From Deltaproteobacteria bacterium (GTDB lineage: Bacteria > Myxococcota_A > UBA9160 > UBA6930): DNA of 57,591 nt. The notes beneath the pieces are model-generated. The model was not told where the DNA came from. It made no database searches and was given only the letters and a program-made list of their open reading frames with translations. This document shows positions 48,391 through 55,914 of this stretch, one piece after another. The position numbers and the translations under genes are program-made. Location: NCBI GenBank assembly GCA_028817435.1, contig JAPPPQ010000041.1, positions 1 through 57,591 on the forward strand. Direction: 5' to 3'. The stretch's first letter is position 1, and each line of letters opens with the position of its first letter.

Positions 48391-50277
48391 TCAGTTGCCG
48401 ATTTCAACGACGATGACGCCGCGCCCCGGAACCTTAATTTCCCCAGCCAGATTCCAGCGCTTGCCGCTCAGCACTTCGCGCCCGCTCCGGTTGCCCCGAA
48501 GCAACTCGGCAAAACGGGCCGCGTCGAGGCGCACCGCCCAGCGGTTCTTGTTGAAGGCCACCATCACGCGCCGCTCGCCCAGGTGGCGAAAATAGACATA
48601 GGCGCCCTGCTCCGGGACGAAGTGCGTGAGCGCGCCCCGGTGAATCACCTCGCTGCCCCGGCGCCAGCGCAACAGCTTGCGGAGCCACGCCTGCGCCTTG
48701 CGCTGCTTCGATTGCAGGCCCTCGCCGGTGAAGCCGTTGACCTTGTCGGCTTCCCAGCCGCCGGGAAAATCGCTGCGGATCAGGCCGTGGCTGTCGGAGC
48801 CCCGATTGTGCATCAAAATCTCGGTGCCGTAGTAAATCTGCGGCGTGCCGCGGACGGTGAGAATGTAGGCAAGCGCCATTCGGAAGAGGTCGAAATTCTC
48901 GTTCAGTTGCGTGTAGATGCGGCTCATATCGTGATTGTCCGGGAACACCACCAGCCGCTCGGGGTGGGCGTAGGCGACATCTTTGGCGAGCGCGCGGTAG
49001 AGCGGCAGCCAGCCATCGCCGCCGGGAGCATTCAGCGCCTCAACCAGCGCATCCTGCAGGGGAAAATCCATCAGACTGGGGAGATGCGAGACATACCCGT
49101 CGGTGTTCTGCTTCCCCGCCTGCCAGTAGGCGACGAACTCGGGATCAAGCTGCCACTCTTCGCCGACGATGTTGAAGTCCGGATATTCCTCCATCACGCG
49201 CCGGGTCCACGCGCTCATGAAGTGCTTGTCCGGGTAGGGGTAGGTGTCCATGCGAATCCCGGAGAGACCCAGCGTTTCGATCCACCACAGCGTGTTCTGG
49301 ATCAGATAGCGCGCGAGAAAGGGGTTGCGCTGATTCAGATCCGGCATGGTCGGAACGAACCAGCCATCCGCAAAGGCGCGGCGGTCGTGCTCCGACGCAT
49401 GAATATCTATGTTGGCCGTATGCACATGAGAGGTTTGGGTGCGGGCATCTGGCCACAGATTGAACCAGTCCGGGGCGGGAGGATCGAGAATCCACCAGTG
49501 CGAAAGGCCGGTATGATTCACAATCATATCCATGATGACGCCAATGCCGCGCTCTTTGGCGGCCTGCACCAGCTCTTGATACTGCGCATTGCTGCCAAAA
49601 CGCGGATCCACCCGGTAGAAATCGGTGGTGGCATAGCCGTGATAGGAGCTCTCCGGCATGAGGTTTTCGAGCACCGGGTTCAGCCAGATGGCGGTAAAGC
49701 CCATGTCTCCGATGTAATCCAGGTGCTTTTCAATGCCCTGCAAATCTCCGCCGTGGCGCCCGAAAAGCTCGCTGCGATCCGTCCGGTCCTGGCCGTCCGG
49801 CAGGTCGTCGTTGCCGGGGTCGCCGTTGGCAAAGCGGTCCGGCGTAATCAGGTAAATCGCATCGGCCCCGGAAAAGCCCCGGGCGTGATTGGGCGAGGGA
49901 TTCTTCTCGTGCAGCGCAAAGTCCCGGCTCGCAACGCGCCGCCCGTTGTGCATGAAGGCGATCTCGAATTGCCCCGGCCGGGCCTTTCCACCGAGGCGAA
50001 GCGCAATGAACAGATAGTTGCGGTTCGGCGCTGGCGTGACCTTTTCAATCGCGACGCCCGGGTAGGCAATCTTTGGCGTGAGATCCGCAACCCCCGGCCC
50101 GTGAACCAGCAGCTCGAGGCGCGGATCCTTGAATCCCAGCCACCAGTGCGGCGGCTCCAGCCGCTCAATGCGGTAACCGCCCTCCTGCGCCCATGCGCCG
50201 CTCCCCAGCAGCAGCGGAAGCAAAAACGAGAACACCGCGAGATGGATTTTCGCCCGCACCGCATGATGATAGCCCAC
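48391..50277 (-). CDS. GH13 alpha-amylase/neopullulanase with N-terminal cyclomaltodextrinase domain
   Basis: Secreted or periplasmic alpha-glucan hydrolase of the SusA/cyclomaltodextrinase type; 628 residues. A signal peptide (to about AWAQ, residue 31) precedes an N-terminal Ig-like domain (HWWLGFKDPRLELLVHG). The barrel has DMIVNHTG (region I), GIRMDTYPY with nucleophile Asp344, VGEEW with acid/base Glu373, and FPDNHD with Asp450. The start is GTG at 50277 and a GTG 18 bases further in is a plausible alternative, keeping the hydrophobic core of the signal peptide. It converges on GH97 and lies 13 nt downstream of holA on the same strand, unlike the usual holA-nadD order. Confidence 0.93.
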   Translation of the reverse strand: MGYHHAVRAKIHLAVFSFLLPLLLGSGAWAQEGGYRIERLEPPHWWLGFKDPRLELLVHGPGVADLTPKIAYPGVAIEKVTPAPNRNYLFIALRLGGKARPGQFEIAFMHNGRRVASRDFALHEKNPSPNHARGFSGADAIYLITPDRFANGDPGNDDLPDGQDRTDRSELFGRHGGDLQGIEKHLDYIGDMGFTAIWLNPVLENLMPESSYHGYATTDFYRVDPRFGSNAQYQELVQAAKERGIGVIMDMIVNHTGLSHWWILDPPAPDWFNLWPDARTQTSHVHTANIDIHASEHDRRAFADGWFVPTMPDLNQRNPFLARYLIQNTLWWIETLGLSGIRMDTYPYPDKHFMSAWTRRVMEEYPDFNIVGEEWQLDPEFVAYWQAGKQNTDGYVSHLPSLMDFPLQDALVEALNAPGGDGWLPLYRALAKDVAYAHPERLVVFPDNHDMSRIYTQLNENFDLFRMALAYILTVRGTPQIYYGTEILMHNRGSDSHGLIRSDFPGGWEADKVNGFTGEGLQSKQRKAQAWLRKLLRWRRGSEVIHRGALTHFVPEQGAYVYFRHLGERRVMVAFNKNRWAVRLDAARFAELLRGNRSGREVLSGKRWNLAGEIKVPGRGVIVVEIGN

Positions 50278-50290
50278 CGCCGCACCGCAG

Positions 50291-51307
50291 CTAGGACGAG
50301 AGATTCAGCACCAGCCGTTCGAGGGCGAGGGTGGGAGTCAGTGCGCCCTGCCCTTTCAGCACCTCGTCCACGGTGTGGATGGCGGCGAGATTGGATTGCA
50401 GGCGTTGCGGGTGGTAGCGGTTCGCTTGGGATTCGAGTTTGCGCATGGACCAGGGGCTGCCGCGCGGGGCTGCGCCGTAGCTGGTGCGGGTGAGCTTGCG
50501 GAAGTGGGAGGCCAGCGCGCCCAGCAGCATGGGCGGCGCTGCCCCCCCCGCCAGCATTCTGCGCAAAATAGCCAAAGCGTCTGCGCCGCGGCCTTCGCCG
50601 ATGGCGTCGGTGAGGTCCCAAATGGGCTCTTCGGCCAGCCCGCTTGCGCCTTCCAGCACATGCTCGCGGCTCACCTCTTCGCCCTCGCCGGCCAGCAGCG
50701 CGGCTTTCTCCAGCTCTTGCCGCAACAGCAGAAGCTGCGGGCCGGCAATCTCGGCCAGCGCCTCGGCGGCACCAGGCCCCAGGCGAATCTCCCGGCGGCG
50801 CGCTTCTTCTGTGGCAAAGGCGGCGATGTCGCGGCTGCGGCGCGGCGCTTCGCAATCTACCCGCGCGGCGGGCGCGGCAAACGCCTTGACCCAGCGCGAG
50901 CGCTTGTCGGCGCGGGCCGCCAGCACCACCAGCGTGGTGGCCTGCTGCTCGCGCAACGCGGCCAGCACCTCCACCAGCGCATCGGTAATCTGCTGCGCCC
51001 GGGCGCGGCGCGCTTCGGGCTCGCGCAAAATCACCAGGCGGCGCTCTGCAAACACCGGCAACTCCTGGGCGGCTTCGCTCAGTTCGCCGGCGTTGGTGCG
51101 CGCGCCATCCAGACGCGTCTCGTTGAATTCCGAAGGCCCGCCGTCCAGCACCGCGGCGCGAATCCCGGCGAGGGCGTCATCCCGATACAGCGGCTCGGGC
51201 CCCGCCAGCAGATAAGCGGGGCGCAACTGCCCGGCCGCAAGCTCCTTGCCAAGCCCGGAAGGAGTCAGCACCGCGCCGCTCTGCGCGCTGCGCCTGGCCG
51301 GACTCAC
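50291..51307 (-). CDS. holA: DNA polymerase III delta subunit
   Basis: Delta subunit of the clamp loader, which opens the beta sliding clamp. The 338-residue product shows PAYLLAGPEPLYRDDALAGIR (family N-terminus), RRLVILREPE, DIAAFATEEARRREIRLGPGA and the C-terminal AEEPIWDLTDAIGEGRGADALAILRRML segment. The GTG start overlaps the lptE stop as GTGA. The lptE-holA order is conserved in gammaproteobacteria and supports that placement. Confidence 0.93.
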   Translation of the reverse strand: MSPARRSAQSGAVLTPSGLGKELAAGQLRPAYLLAGPEPLYRDDALAGIRAAVLDGGPSEFNETRLDGARTNAGELSEAAQELPVFAERRLVILREPEARRARAQQITDALVEVLAALREQQATTLVVLAARADKRSRWVKAFAAPAARVDCEAPRRSRDIAAFATEEARRREIRLGPGAAEALAEIAGPQLLLLRQELEKAALLAGEGEEVSREHVLEGASGLAEEPIWDLTDAIGEGRGADALAILRRMLAGGAAPPMLLGALASHFRKLTRTSYGAAPRGSPWSMRKLESQANRYHPQRLQSNLAAIHTVDEVLKGQGALTPTLALERLVLNLSS

Positions 51308-51825
51308 GGCAGCTCCCGCCCACGCAGGGCATCGTGAACGCGGGCGGCGAGCAAACCGGCCAAGCGGCGCAACGCCTCGCTGCGATTGTTGCGCGCCACT
51401 TCCACATCGGCGCTGGCCAGGTAGCGCTCGCTTTCGCGCAATGCAGAGTCGCCCAGCGGCAGACGCGCGCCTCCCCGCCGCGTGATCGAAACTGCAAGCT
51501 CCATGCGCACCTCGTATTCCAGCGCCAGCGCCACAGAGGAATACCCGCTTTCGCTGGTTTCCAATGCGCGCACCGCGCCCGCCACCACAAAATCCGCCTG
51601 CGCGGGATCTTCCACCAAACGCAGCGCGGCGCTTCGCACAAACTCGCGCGCAAGGCCGTCGGTCACCAGCGCCGCAACGCCCGGCTCAAAGGTATCGTTG
51701 CGAAAGCCGTGCAGGGCAACGCGGGCGCGCGGGCCGTTGTGGCGCACCAATTGGTAGCCGCAAGCCTGCACGGCCAGGCACAATACAGCCACCAGAGCGG
51801 TCACGAGAAGCGCGCGCCGGTTCAC
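51304..51825 (-). CDS. lptE: LPS-assembly lipoprotein LptE
   Basis: Outer-membrane lipoprotein plug of the LptD translocon. The 173-residue protein has a signal peptide and lipobox AVQAC (Cys22) followed by GYQLV, the hallmark GY of the LptE start. GFRNDTFEPGVAALVTDGLAREFV and YSSVALALEYEVRMELAVS are further conserved blocks. GTG at 51825 is chosen because it gives a proper lipoprotein signal; the longer open frame upstream has no such property. The neighbour leuS, usual upstream in gammaproteobacteria, is absent here. Confidence 0.88.
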   Translation of the reverse strand: MNRRALLVTALVAVLCLAVQACGYQLVRHNGPRARVALHGFRNDTFEPGVAALVTDGLAREFVRSAALRLVEDPAQADFVVAGAVRALETSESGYSSVALALEYEVRMELAVSITRRGGARLPLGDSALRESERYLASADVEVARNNRSEALRRLAGLLAARVHDALRGRELP

Positions 51826-51832
51826 GGCGCAG

Positions 51833-51838
51833 TTGATA
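51833..51838 (-). promoter_or_regulatory. putative extended -10 for lptE, possibly leaderless
   Basis: On the minus strand TGC precedes TATCAA, then seven bases and the lptE GTG. This would put transcription at the start codon. It is the third case of this geometry in the window, but the hexamer match is only fair. Confidence 0.35.
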
Positions 51839-51885
51839 GCACAGCGCGGCGGCGCAAAAACCCGTGCGGCCCGCGCGCAGGCGGG

Positions 51886-51891
51886 TAGGCT
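51886..51891 (+). promoter_or_regulatory. -10 element (TAGGCT) for the EamA transporter
   Basis: TAGGCT in GCGGGTAGGCTCCCCGG, the same hexamer as at 21266 and 32543 but without the TG extension. The leader of about 10 nt includes GGAGGA directly before the TTG start. Confidence 0.45.
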
Positions 51892-51907
51892 CCCCGGCGG
51901 AGGACTC

Positions 51908-52843
51908 TTGGCGCGCGCGCTCACCGCCCTGTTACTCGGCACACTGGGGATCGCATTTGCGGCGATCTTCGTGCGTTGGGCGCTGCCCGCACCGCCGGTG
52001 GTCACCACCTTCTACCGCATTGGCTTCGCCACGGCGGCGCTGCTGCTCTGGCTCGGGTTGCGCGGGCGCATTCACTGGCCGGGCCGGCGGGCCGCGCTGC
52101 TGGCGGGCGCGGCGGGCATTTGCTTCGGCGCCGATCTCGCCCTGTGGACCACGGCGCTCACCCTCACCTCTGTGGCCAATGCCACGCTGCTGGTGCATAC
52201 CACGCCCATTTTCGTCGGCGCCTATGCATTGCTGGCGGGGCGCGAGAAAATCTCCGCCCGCTTTGCAGCGGGTTGCGCCGTGGCGCTTCCGGGGGTGGCG
52301 CTGCTGCTGCGGGGCAATGCCGCGCTTGCACAACGCGAAAGCGCGGCGGATGCATTTGCGGCGTGGAGCGCGGCGGAAATTGGCGACGGGCTGGCGCTGG
52401 CCGGGGCGGTGTTTTTCTCGGGCTACATCCTGTTGATCCGCTCGGCAAGACAGGGAATGAGCGCGCCCATGGCCGTGGCGCTCTCGGGGCTTTCGGCCAC
52501 GGCCACAGCCGGCTTCGCCGCAGTGTTGCGCGGCGATCCCTTTCACGGCTTTCCGGCGCAGAGCTGGGCGGCCTTTGCGGCCGCCGCGCTGATCTCGCAC
52601 CTGGGCGGCGCGCTGGGAGTCGTCTGGGCGCTGGGGCAATTGCGCGCCACCTTCGCCAGCGTGGCGCTGCTGGCCGTGCCCGTTTGCGCCGCGCTGCTGG
52701 GCTGGCTGCTGCTCGGCGAAAAGCCGGGGCCGCCGCAATTTCTCGGCGGCGCGCTGGTTATTGCCGGCATTGCGCTGGCCTCGCGCGGAGAAGCCGCGGG
52801 CGAAGCTCAGGGATTGAAGCCGCGCTCGGGCCACCAGGGGTAG
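51908..52843 (+). CDS. EamA (drug/metabolite transporter family) membrane protein
   Basis: A 311-residue inner-membrane protein with about ten membrane helices in two EamA repeats: LLLGTLGIAFAAIFVRWALPAPPVV with the GRxxxA-type RIGFATAALLLW start of the first, and EIGDGLALAGAVFFSGYILLIR for the second. WALGQLRATFASVALLAVPVCAALLGWLLLGE is the typical last block. TTG at 51908 follows GGAGGA; an earlier TTG (51833) lies upstream of the predicted promoter. The substrate is unknown. The 3' end overlaps the crotonase gene by 37 nt on the opposite strand. Confidence 0.86.
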   Translation: MARALTALLLGTLGIAFAAIFVRWALPAPPVVTTFYRIGFATAALLLWLGLRGRIHWPGRRAALLAGAAGICFGADLALWTTALTLTSVANATLLVHTTPIFVGAYALLAGREKISARFAAGCAVALPGVALLLRGNAALAQRESAADAFAAWSAAEIGDGLALAGAVFFSGYILLIRSARQGMSAPMAVALSGLSATATAGFAAVLRGDPFHGFPAQSWAAFAAAALISHLGGALGVVWALGQLRATFASVALLAVPVCAALLGWLLLGEKPGPPQFLGGALVIAGIALASRGEAAGEAQGLKPRSGHQG

Positions 52844-53655
52844 GGCTCGGGAAGCTCCCGTGCGGGACTCATGGCAAAGCGCGGGGGGCGCTTTTCCAGA
52901 AAGCTCTGCACGCCCTCGTAGGCATCGGGAGACCGGCCCATCTGCCGCAGCAAGCGCGAGTCGAGTTCGTGCGCGGCCATCGGGTGATCTGCGCCGAGCA
53001 TCTTCCACAGCATTTGCCGCGCCAGGCTCACCGAAACGCCGCTGGTGTGCGCGGCAATTTCGCCGGCCAGCGCGCGGGCGGTGGGCAGCAATTCCTCGTG
53101 GGGAACCACGCGCGAAACCAAACCGCCTTCCAGCGCCTCTGCCGCCGGGAAGATGCGCCCGGTAGCCACCCACTCCATGGCCCGGGAAATGCCCACCACC
53201 CGGGGCAAAAACCAGGAACTGGCGGCCTCGGGAACAATGCCGCGGCGCGCAAAGACAAAGCCGAAGCGCGCGCGCTCGCTGGCGATGCGCAGATCCATGG
53301 GCAAGGTCATGGTGACGCCGACGCCCACGGCAGGGCCGTTGACGGCGGCGATAATCGGCTTCTTGCAATCGTAAATGCGCAGCGTGAGGCGCCCGCCGCC
53401 ATCTCGGGGAATCTGCTTCTGCTCGCCGGCGTCGAAGGTGCCGCCGCCCCGGCCCAGGTCTGCGCCGGCGCAGAAGGCGCGGCCGCTGCCGGTCACAATT
53501 ACGGCGCGCACCTCGTCTGCGTCGTCGGCCCGCTGCAGCTCTTCCAGCAGCTCTTCCAGCATTTTCGGGTTGAATGCGTTGAGGCGCTCGGGGCGATGCA
53601 GGGTGAGTGTCAGGATGTTGTCGCGAAGCTCGGTTTCGAGGGTCTCGTGGGGCAT
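52807..53655 (-). CDS. enoyl-CoA hydratase/isomerase family protein (crotonase)
   Basis: A 282-residue crotonase-fold protein acting on acyl-CoA. Visible motifs: LTLTLHRPERLNAFNPKMLEEL, GSGRAFCAGADL (oxyanion-hole strand), KPIIAAVNGPAVGVGVTMTLPMDLRIAS and GIVPEAASSWFLPRVVG, in which the position matching the second catalytic glutamate of enoyl-CoA hydratase (PEA) is retained. The extension PRFAMSPARELPEPYPWWPERG at the C-terminus is seen in some bacterial relatives. Genes for neighbouring acyl-CoA steps are not adjacent. Exact substrate unknown. Confidence 0.88.
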   Translation of the reverse strand: MPHETLETELRDNILTLTLHRPERLNAFNPKMLEELLEELQRADDADEVRAVIVTGSGRAFCAGADLGRGGGTFDAGEQKQIPRDGGGRLTLRIYDCKKPIIAAVNGPAVGVGVTMTLPMDLRIASERARFGFVFARRGIVPEAASSWFLPRVVGISRAMEWVATGRIFPAAEALEGGLVSRVVPHEELLPTARALAGEIAAHTSGVSVSLARQMLWKMLGADHPMAAHELDSRLLRQMGRSPDAYEGVQSFLEKRPPRFAMSPARELPEPYPWWPERGFNP

Positions 53656-53725
53656 GGGGGCTCCTCTGGGAAGGCGCGCAGAGCATAGCCCCCGGCGGGG
53701 GCGTGCGCGCGCCGCCGCAGGCGCC

Positions 53726-53731
53726 TATAAT
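53726..53731 (+). promoter_or_regulatory. consensus -10 (TATAAT) for the small ORF-yfcE-egtD operon
   Basis: A perfect TATAAT, the only one with consensus sequence in the window, in CGCCTATAATCGCC. A start near 53738 leaves a 30-nt leader with GAAGGAG before the ATG at 53768. No -35 match. Confidence 0.55.
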
Positions 53732-53767
53732 CGCCCGCCCCGCGGCGGCGCGGGAAGGAGCGGTGAC

Positions 53768-53941
53768 ATGGCCATGCCCGGCGGAATCGGCGCAATAGAC
53801 CTGATGCTGGCAATCGGCGGCGGGGACCAGCGCGGCTGGTATGAGAAATACCGCCCGCTGCTGCGCGACCGCGAGAGCCTCGAGCAGTTTGAGATGCCCG
53901 CCAGTATCTTCCAGCTCGAAGGCGAAGCGGCGGCCGTATAG
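53768..53941 (+). CDS. 57-residue conserved-looking small protein
   Basis: The product starts MAMPGGIGAIDLMLAIGGG and ends QLEGEAAAV. It has a consensus -10, a GAAGGAG ribosome site, coding-like GC3 and a stop 26 bases before yfcE. GAIDLMLAIGG...WYEKYRPLLRDRESLEQFEMPA resembles, from memory, the short pre-barrel N-terminus of some amidohydrolase-2 proteins, so it could be a fragment of such a gene or an independent small protein. No signal peptide. Function unknown. Confidence 0.55.
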   Translation: MAMPGGIGAIDLMLAIGGGDQRGWYEKYRPLLRDRESLEQFEMPASIFQLEGEAAAV

Positions 53942-53967
53942 CCCCCGCACCAGCCACCGGAGAATTC

Positions 53968-54453
53968 ATGCGTATCGGAGTCGTCAGCGACACCCACAAC
54001 AATCTGCGCAATGTCGCGCGCATTGTGGAGATTTTCAACCAGAGCGATGTGGAGCGCGTGGTGCACACCGGCGATATCACCCGAGCCAGCACGCTGGAAG
54101 CGCTCTCCGGCCTGCATATGCCGCTCATGGGAGTCTTCGGCAACAACGATGTGGAGCGCGATTCGCTGCTGGGCGCTGCAAAGCGCTTCGGCATGAAACT
54201 GGTGGATCCGCCGCTGCGCATCGAGCTGCACGGGCACAGCATTTCGGTGGTGCACGACCCGCTGGATATCAGCGAGGCGCTGACCCGGGAGAGCAGCCTG
54301 CTGCTGCACGGCCACAATCACCGGCACATCCAGGAACACCGCAACGGCTGTCTGGTCTTCAACCCTGGCGAATGCGCCGGCATCATGGCGGGCCTGAACG
54401 CCGTGGGCGTGGTGGACCTGGCGTCGCTCCGGGCCGATCTGCTGAAATTCTGA
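53968..54453 (+). CDS. YfcE-family metallophosphoesterase
   Basis: A 161-residue calcineurin-like phosphoesterase of the YfcE/MJ0936 group. All metal motifs are visible: GVVSDTHNN (Asp8, His10), VHTGDI (Asp36), GNND (58-61), and GHNHRH towards the C-terminus. Such enzymes hydrolyse phosphodiesters or, in some members, small phosphomonoesters in vitro; the physiological substrate is generally unknown. CGGAGAATTC precedes the ATG. It is followed 10 nt later by egtD. Confidence 0.9.
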   Translation: MRIGVVSDTHNNLRNVARIVEIFNQSDVERVVHTGDITRASTLEALSGLHMPLMGVFGNNDVERDSLLGAAKRFGMKLVDPPLRIELHGHSISVVHDPLDISEALTRESSLLLHGHNHRHIQEHRNGCLVFNPGECAGIMAGLNAVGVVDLASLRADLLKF

Positions 54454-54463
54454 AGGAGCGCCG

Positions 54464-55441
54464 ATGAGCGAGCAAAACGATTCCAGCCTGAAGCTGCGCG
54501 ACCAGGAACCCCAGCGCGAGCAGTTTCTCGAAGAGGCGCTGCAGGGGCTCTCCGCCCCGCGCAAGCAGTTGCCCTGCAAGTATTTCTACGACGAGCGCGG
54601 CTCGCAGCTCTTCGAGCGCATTTGCGAACTGCCGGAGTATTACCCCACGCGCACAGAGCTCGGCATTATGCGCGAAGCGGCGCAGGGCATGGCGCAGCGC
54701 ATCGGCCCGGAGTGCATGCTGGTGGAATACGGCAGCGGCAACAGCCTGAAAACGCGCACGCTGCTGGATTGCCTGGATTCCCCCGCGGCCTATGTGCCCG
54801 TCGACATCTCGAAGGAGCACTTGAAGCAATCCGCCGAGGCGCTGGACTCTGATTACCCCGGCCTCGAAGTGCTGCCGGTGTGCGCGGATTTCACCCGCGA
54901 CTTTGAGCTTCCGCAGCCCGCGCGCAAGCCCCGGCGCCGCGCCGTCTATTTTCCGGGCTCCACCATCGGCAACTTCACCACCGAGCGCGCCGTCGAGATT
55001 CTGGAGGGCGGCGCAAAGCTCTGCGGCCCCGGCGCAGGGCTGCTGGTGGGCGTGGACCTGAAGAAAGACCGCGAAACCCTGGAGCGCGCCTACGACGATT
55101 CCGAGGGGGTGACCGCGGCCTTCAACCGCAATGTGCTGGTGCGCATGAACCGCGAACTCAACAGCGATTTCGATATCGAGCGCTTCCATCACCGCGCCGT
55201 CTGGCGAGAGGACGAGGGGCGCGTGGAAATGCACCTGGTGAGCGAGGTGGAGCAGGTGGTGCGCCTGAATGGCGAATCCATCCGCTTCGAGGCGGGAGAA
55301 TCCATCTGCACCGAGCATTCCCACAAATACACCCTGCCCGGCTTCGCCAAACTGGCGGGGCGCGCCGGCCTGGCCGTGCGCGAAATTTGGACCGACGAAT
55401 CCGCCCACTTCAGCGTGCAATACCTCGAGGCCGGAAGCTGA
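54464..55441 (+). CDS. egtD: EgtD-type histidine N-alpha-trimethyltransferase
   Basis: SAM-dependent methyltransferase that makes hercynine from histidine, first step of ergothioneine synthesis. The 325-residue protein fits the family: KYFYDERGSQLFERICELPEYYPTRTE, VEYGSGNSLKTR (SAM loop), VPVDISKEHL, FPGSTIGNFT and LVGVDLKKD; FNRNVLVRMNRELNSDFD and the late ESICTEHSHKYTL are also diagnostic. AAGGAG lies just before the ATG. No egtB is present, so either the rest of the pathway lies elsewhere or the product is used differently. Its stop overlaps the next gene. Confidence 0.9.
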   Translation: MSEQNDSSLKLRDQEPQREQFLEEALQGLSAPRKQLPCKYFYDERGSQLFERICELPEYYPTRTELGIMREAAQGMAQRIGPECMLVEYGSGNSLKTRTLLDCLDSPAAYVPVDISKEHLKQSAEALDSDYPGLEVLPVCADFTRDFELPQPARKPRRRAVYFPGSTIGNFTTERAVEILEGGAKLCGPGAGLLVGVDLKKDRETLERAYDDSEGVTAAFNRNVLVRMNRELNSDFDIERFHHRAVWREDEGRVEMHLVSEVEQVVRLNGESIRFEAGESICTEHSHKYTLPGFAKLAGRAGLAVREIWTDESAHFSVQYLEAGS

Positions 55442-55914
55442 AGCTCTACTTCGCATACGGTTCCAACTTGAAGGCCGCGCGGCTGCGGGAACGCGTGGGC
55501 GAGGTTGCGATTGCGGGCGTCGCCGCACTGGCAGAACACCGCCTGAGCTGCGGCAAGCGGGGAGACGATGGCTCGGGCAAGGCGCACTGCGAGCCGCTGC
55601 CGGGCGGCGCAGTCTGGGGCGCACTTTACGAAATCAGCGCCGCGCAACTGCGCGCGCTGGATCGCTTCGAGCCCGGCTACCGCCGCGCCGAGGTAGAGCT
55701 GGCTTTTGCCTCCGGCGCGCGGCTGCGCGCCCTTACCTATCGCGCCGAGCGCTTCACCGATGACCCCGTTCCCTTCGACTGGTATAAGGCGCTGATGGTC
55801 GAGGGCGCGCGCGAGCACAACCTGCCCGCCGCCTACCGCGCACTGCTGGAGGCGCTGCCGTCGCGGCCCGATCCGCGCGGCGCGCACGCGCGCGCAACGG
55901 AAGTGCGGCGGTGA
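55438..55914 (+). CDS. gamma-glutamylcyclotransferase-like protein
   Basis: A 158-residue protein of the GGCT (AIG2-like) fold. LYFAYGSNLKAARLRERVG carries the YGSNL substrate loop close to the N-terminus, and LRALDRFEPGYRRAEVEL contains the conserved catalytic-region Glu. The best-fitting start is CTG at 55438, which overlaps the egtD stop (CTGA) and puts YFAYGSN at residue 4, as in relatives; TTG at 55387 would add 17 unlikely residues. Coupled downstream to the carboxylase gene by GTGA. It probably cleaves gamma-glutamyl amines or peptides to 5-oxoproline; a link to ergothioneine is hypothetical. Confidence 0.82.
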   Translation: MKLYFAYGSNLKAARLRERVGEVAIAGVAALAEHRLSCGKRGDDGSGKAHCEPLPGGAVWGALYEISAAQLRALDRFEPGYRRAEVELAFASGARLRALTYRAERFTDDPVPFDWYKALMVEGAREHNLPAAYRALLEALPSRPDPRGAHARATEVRR

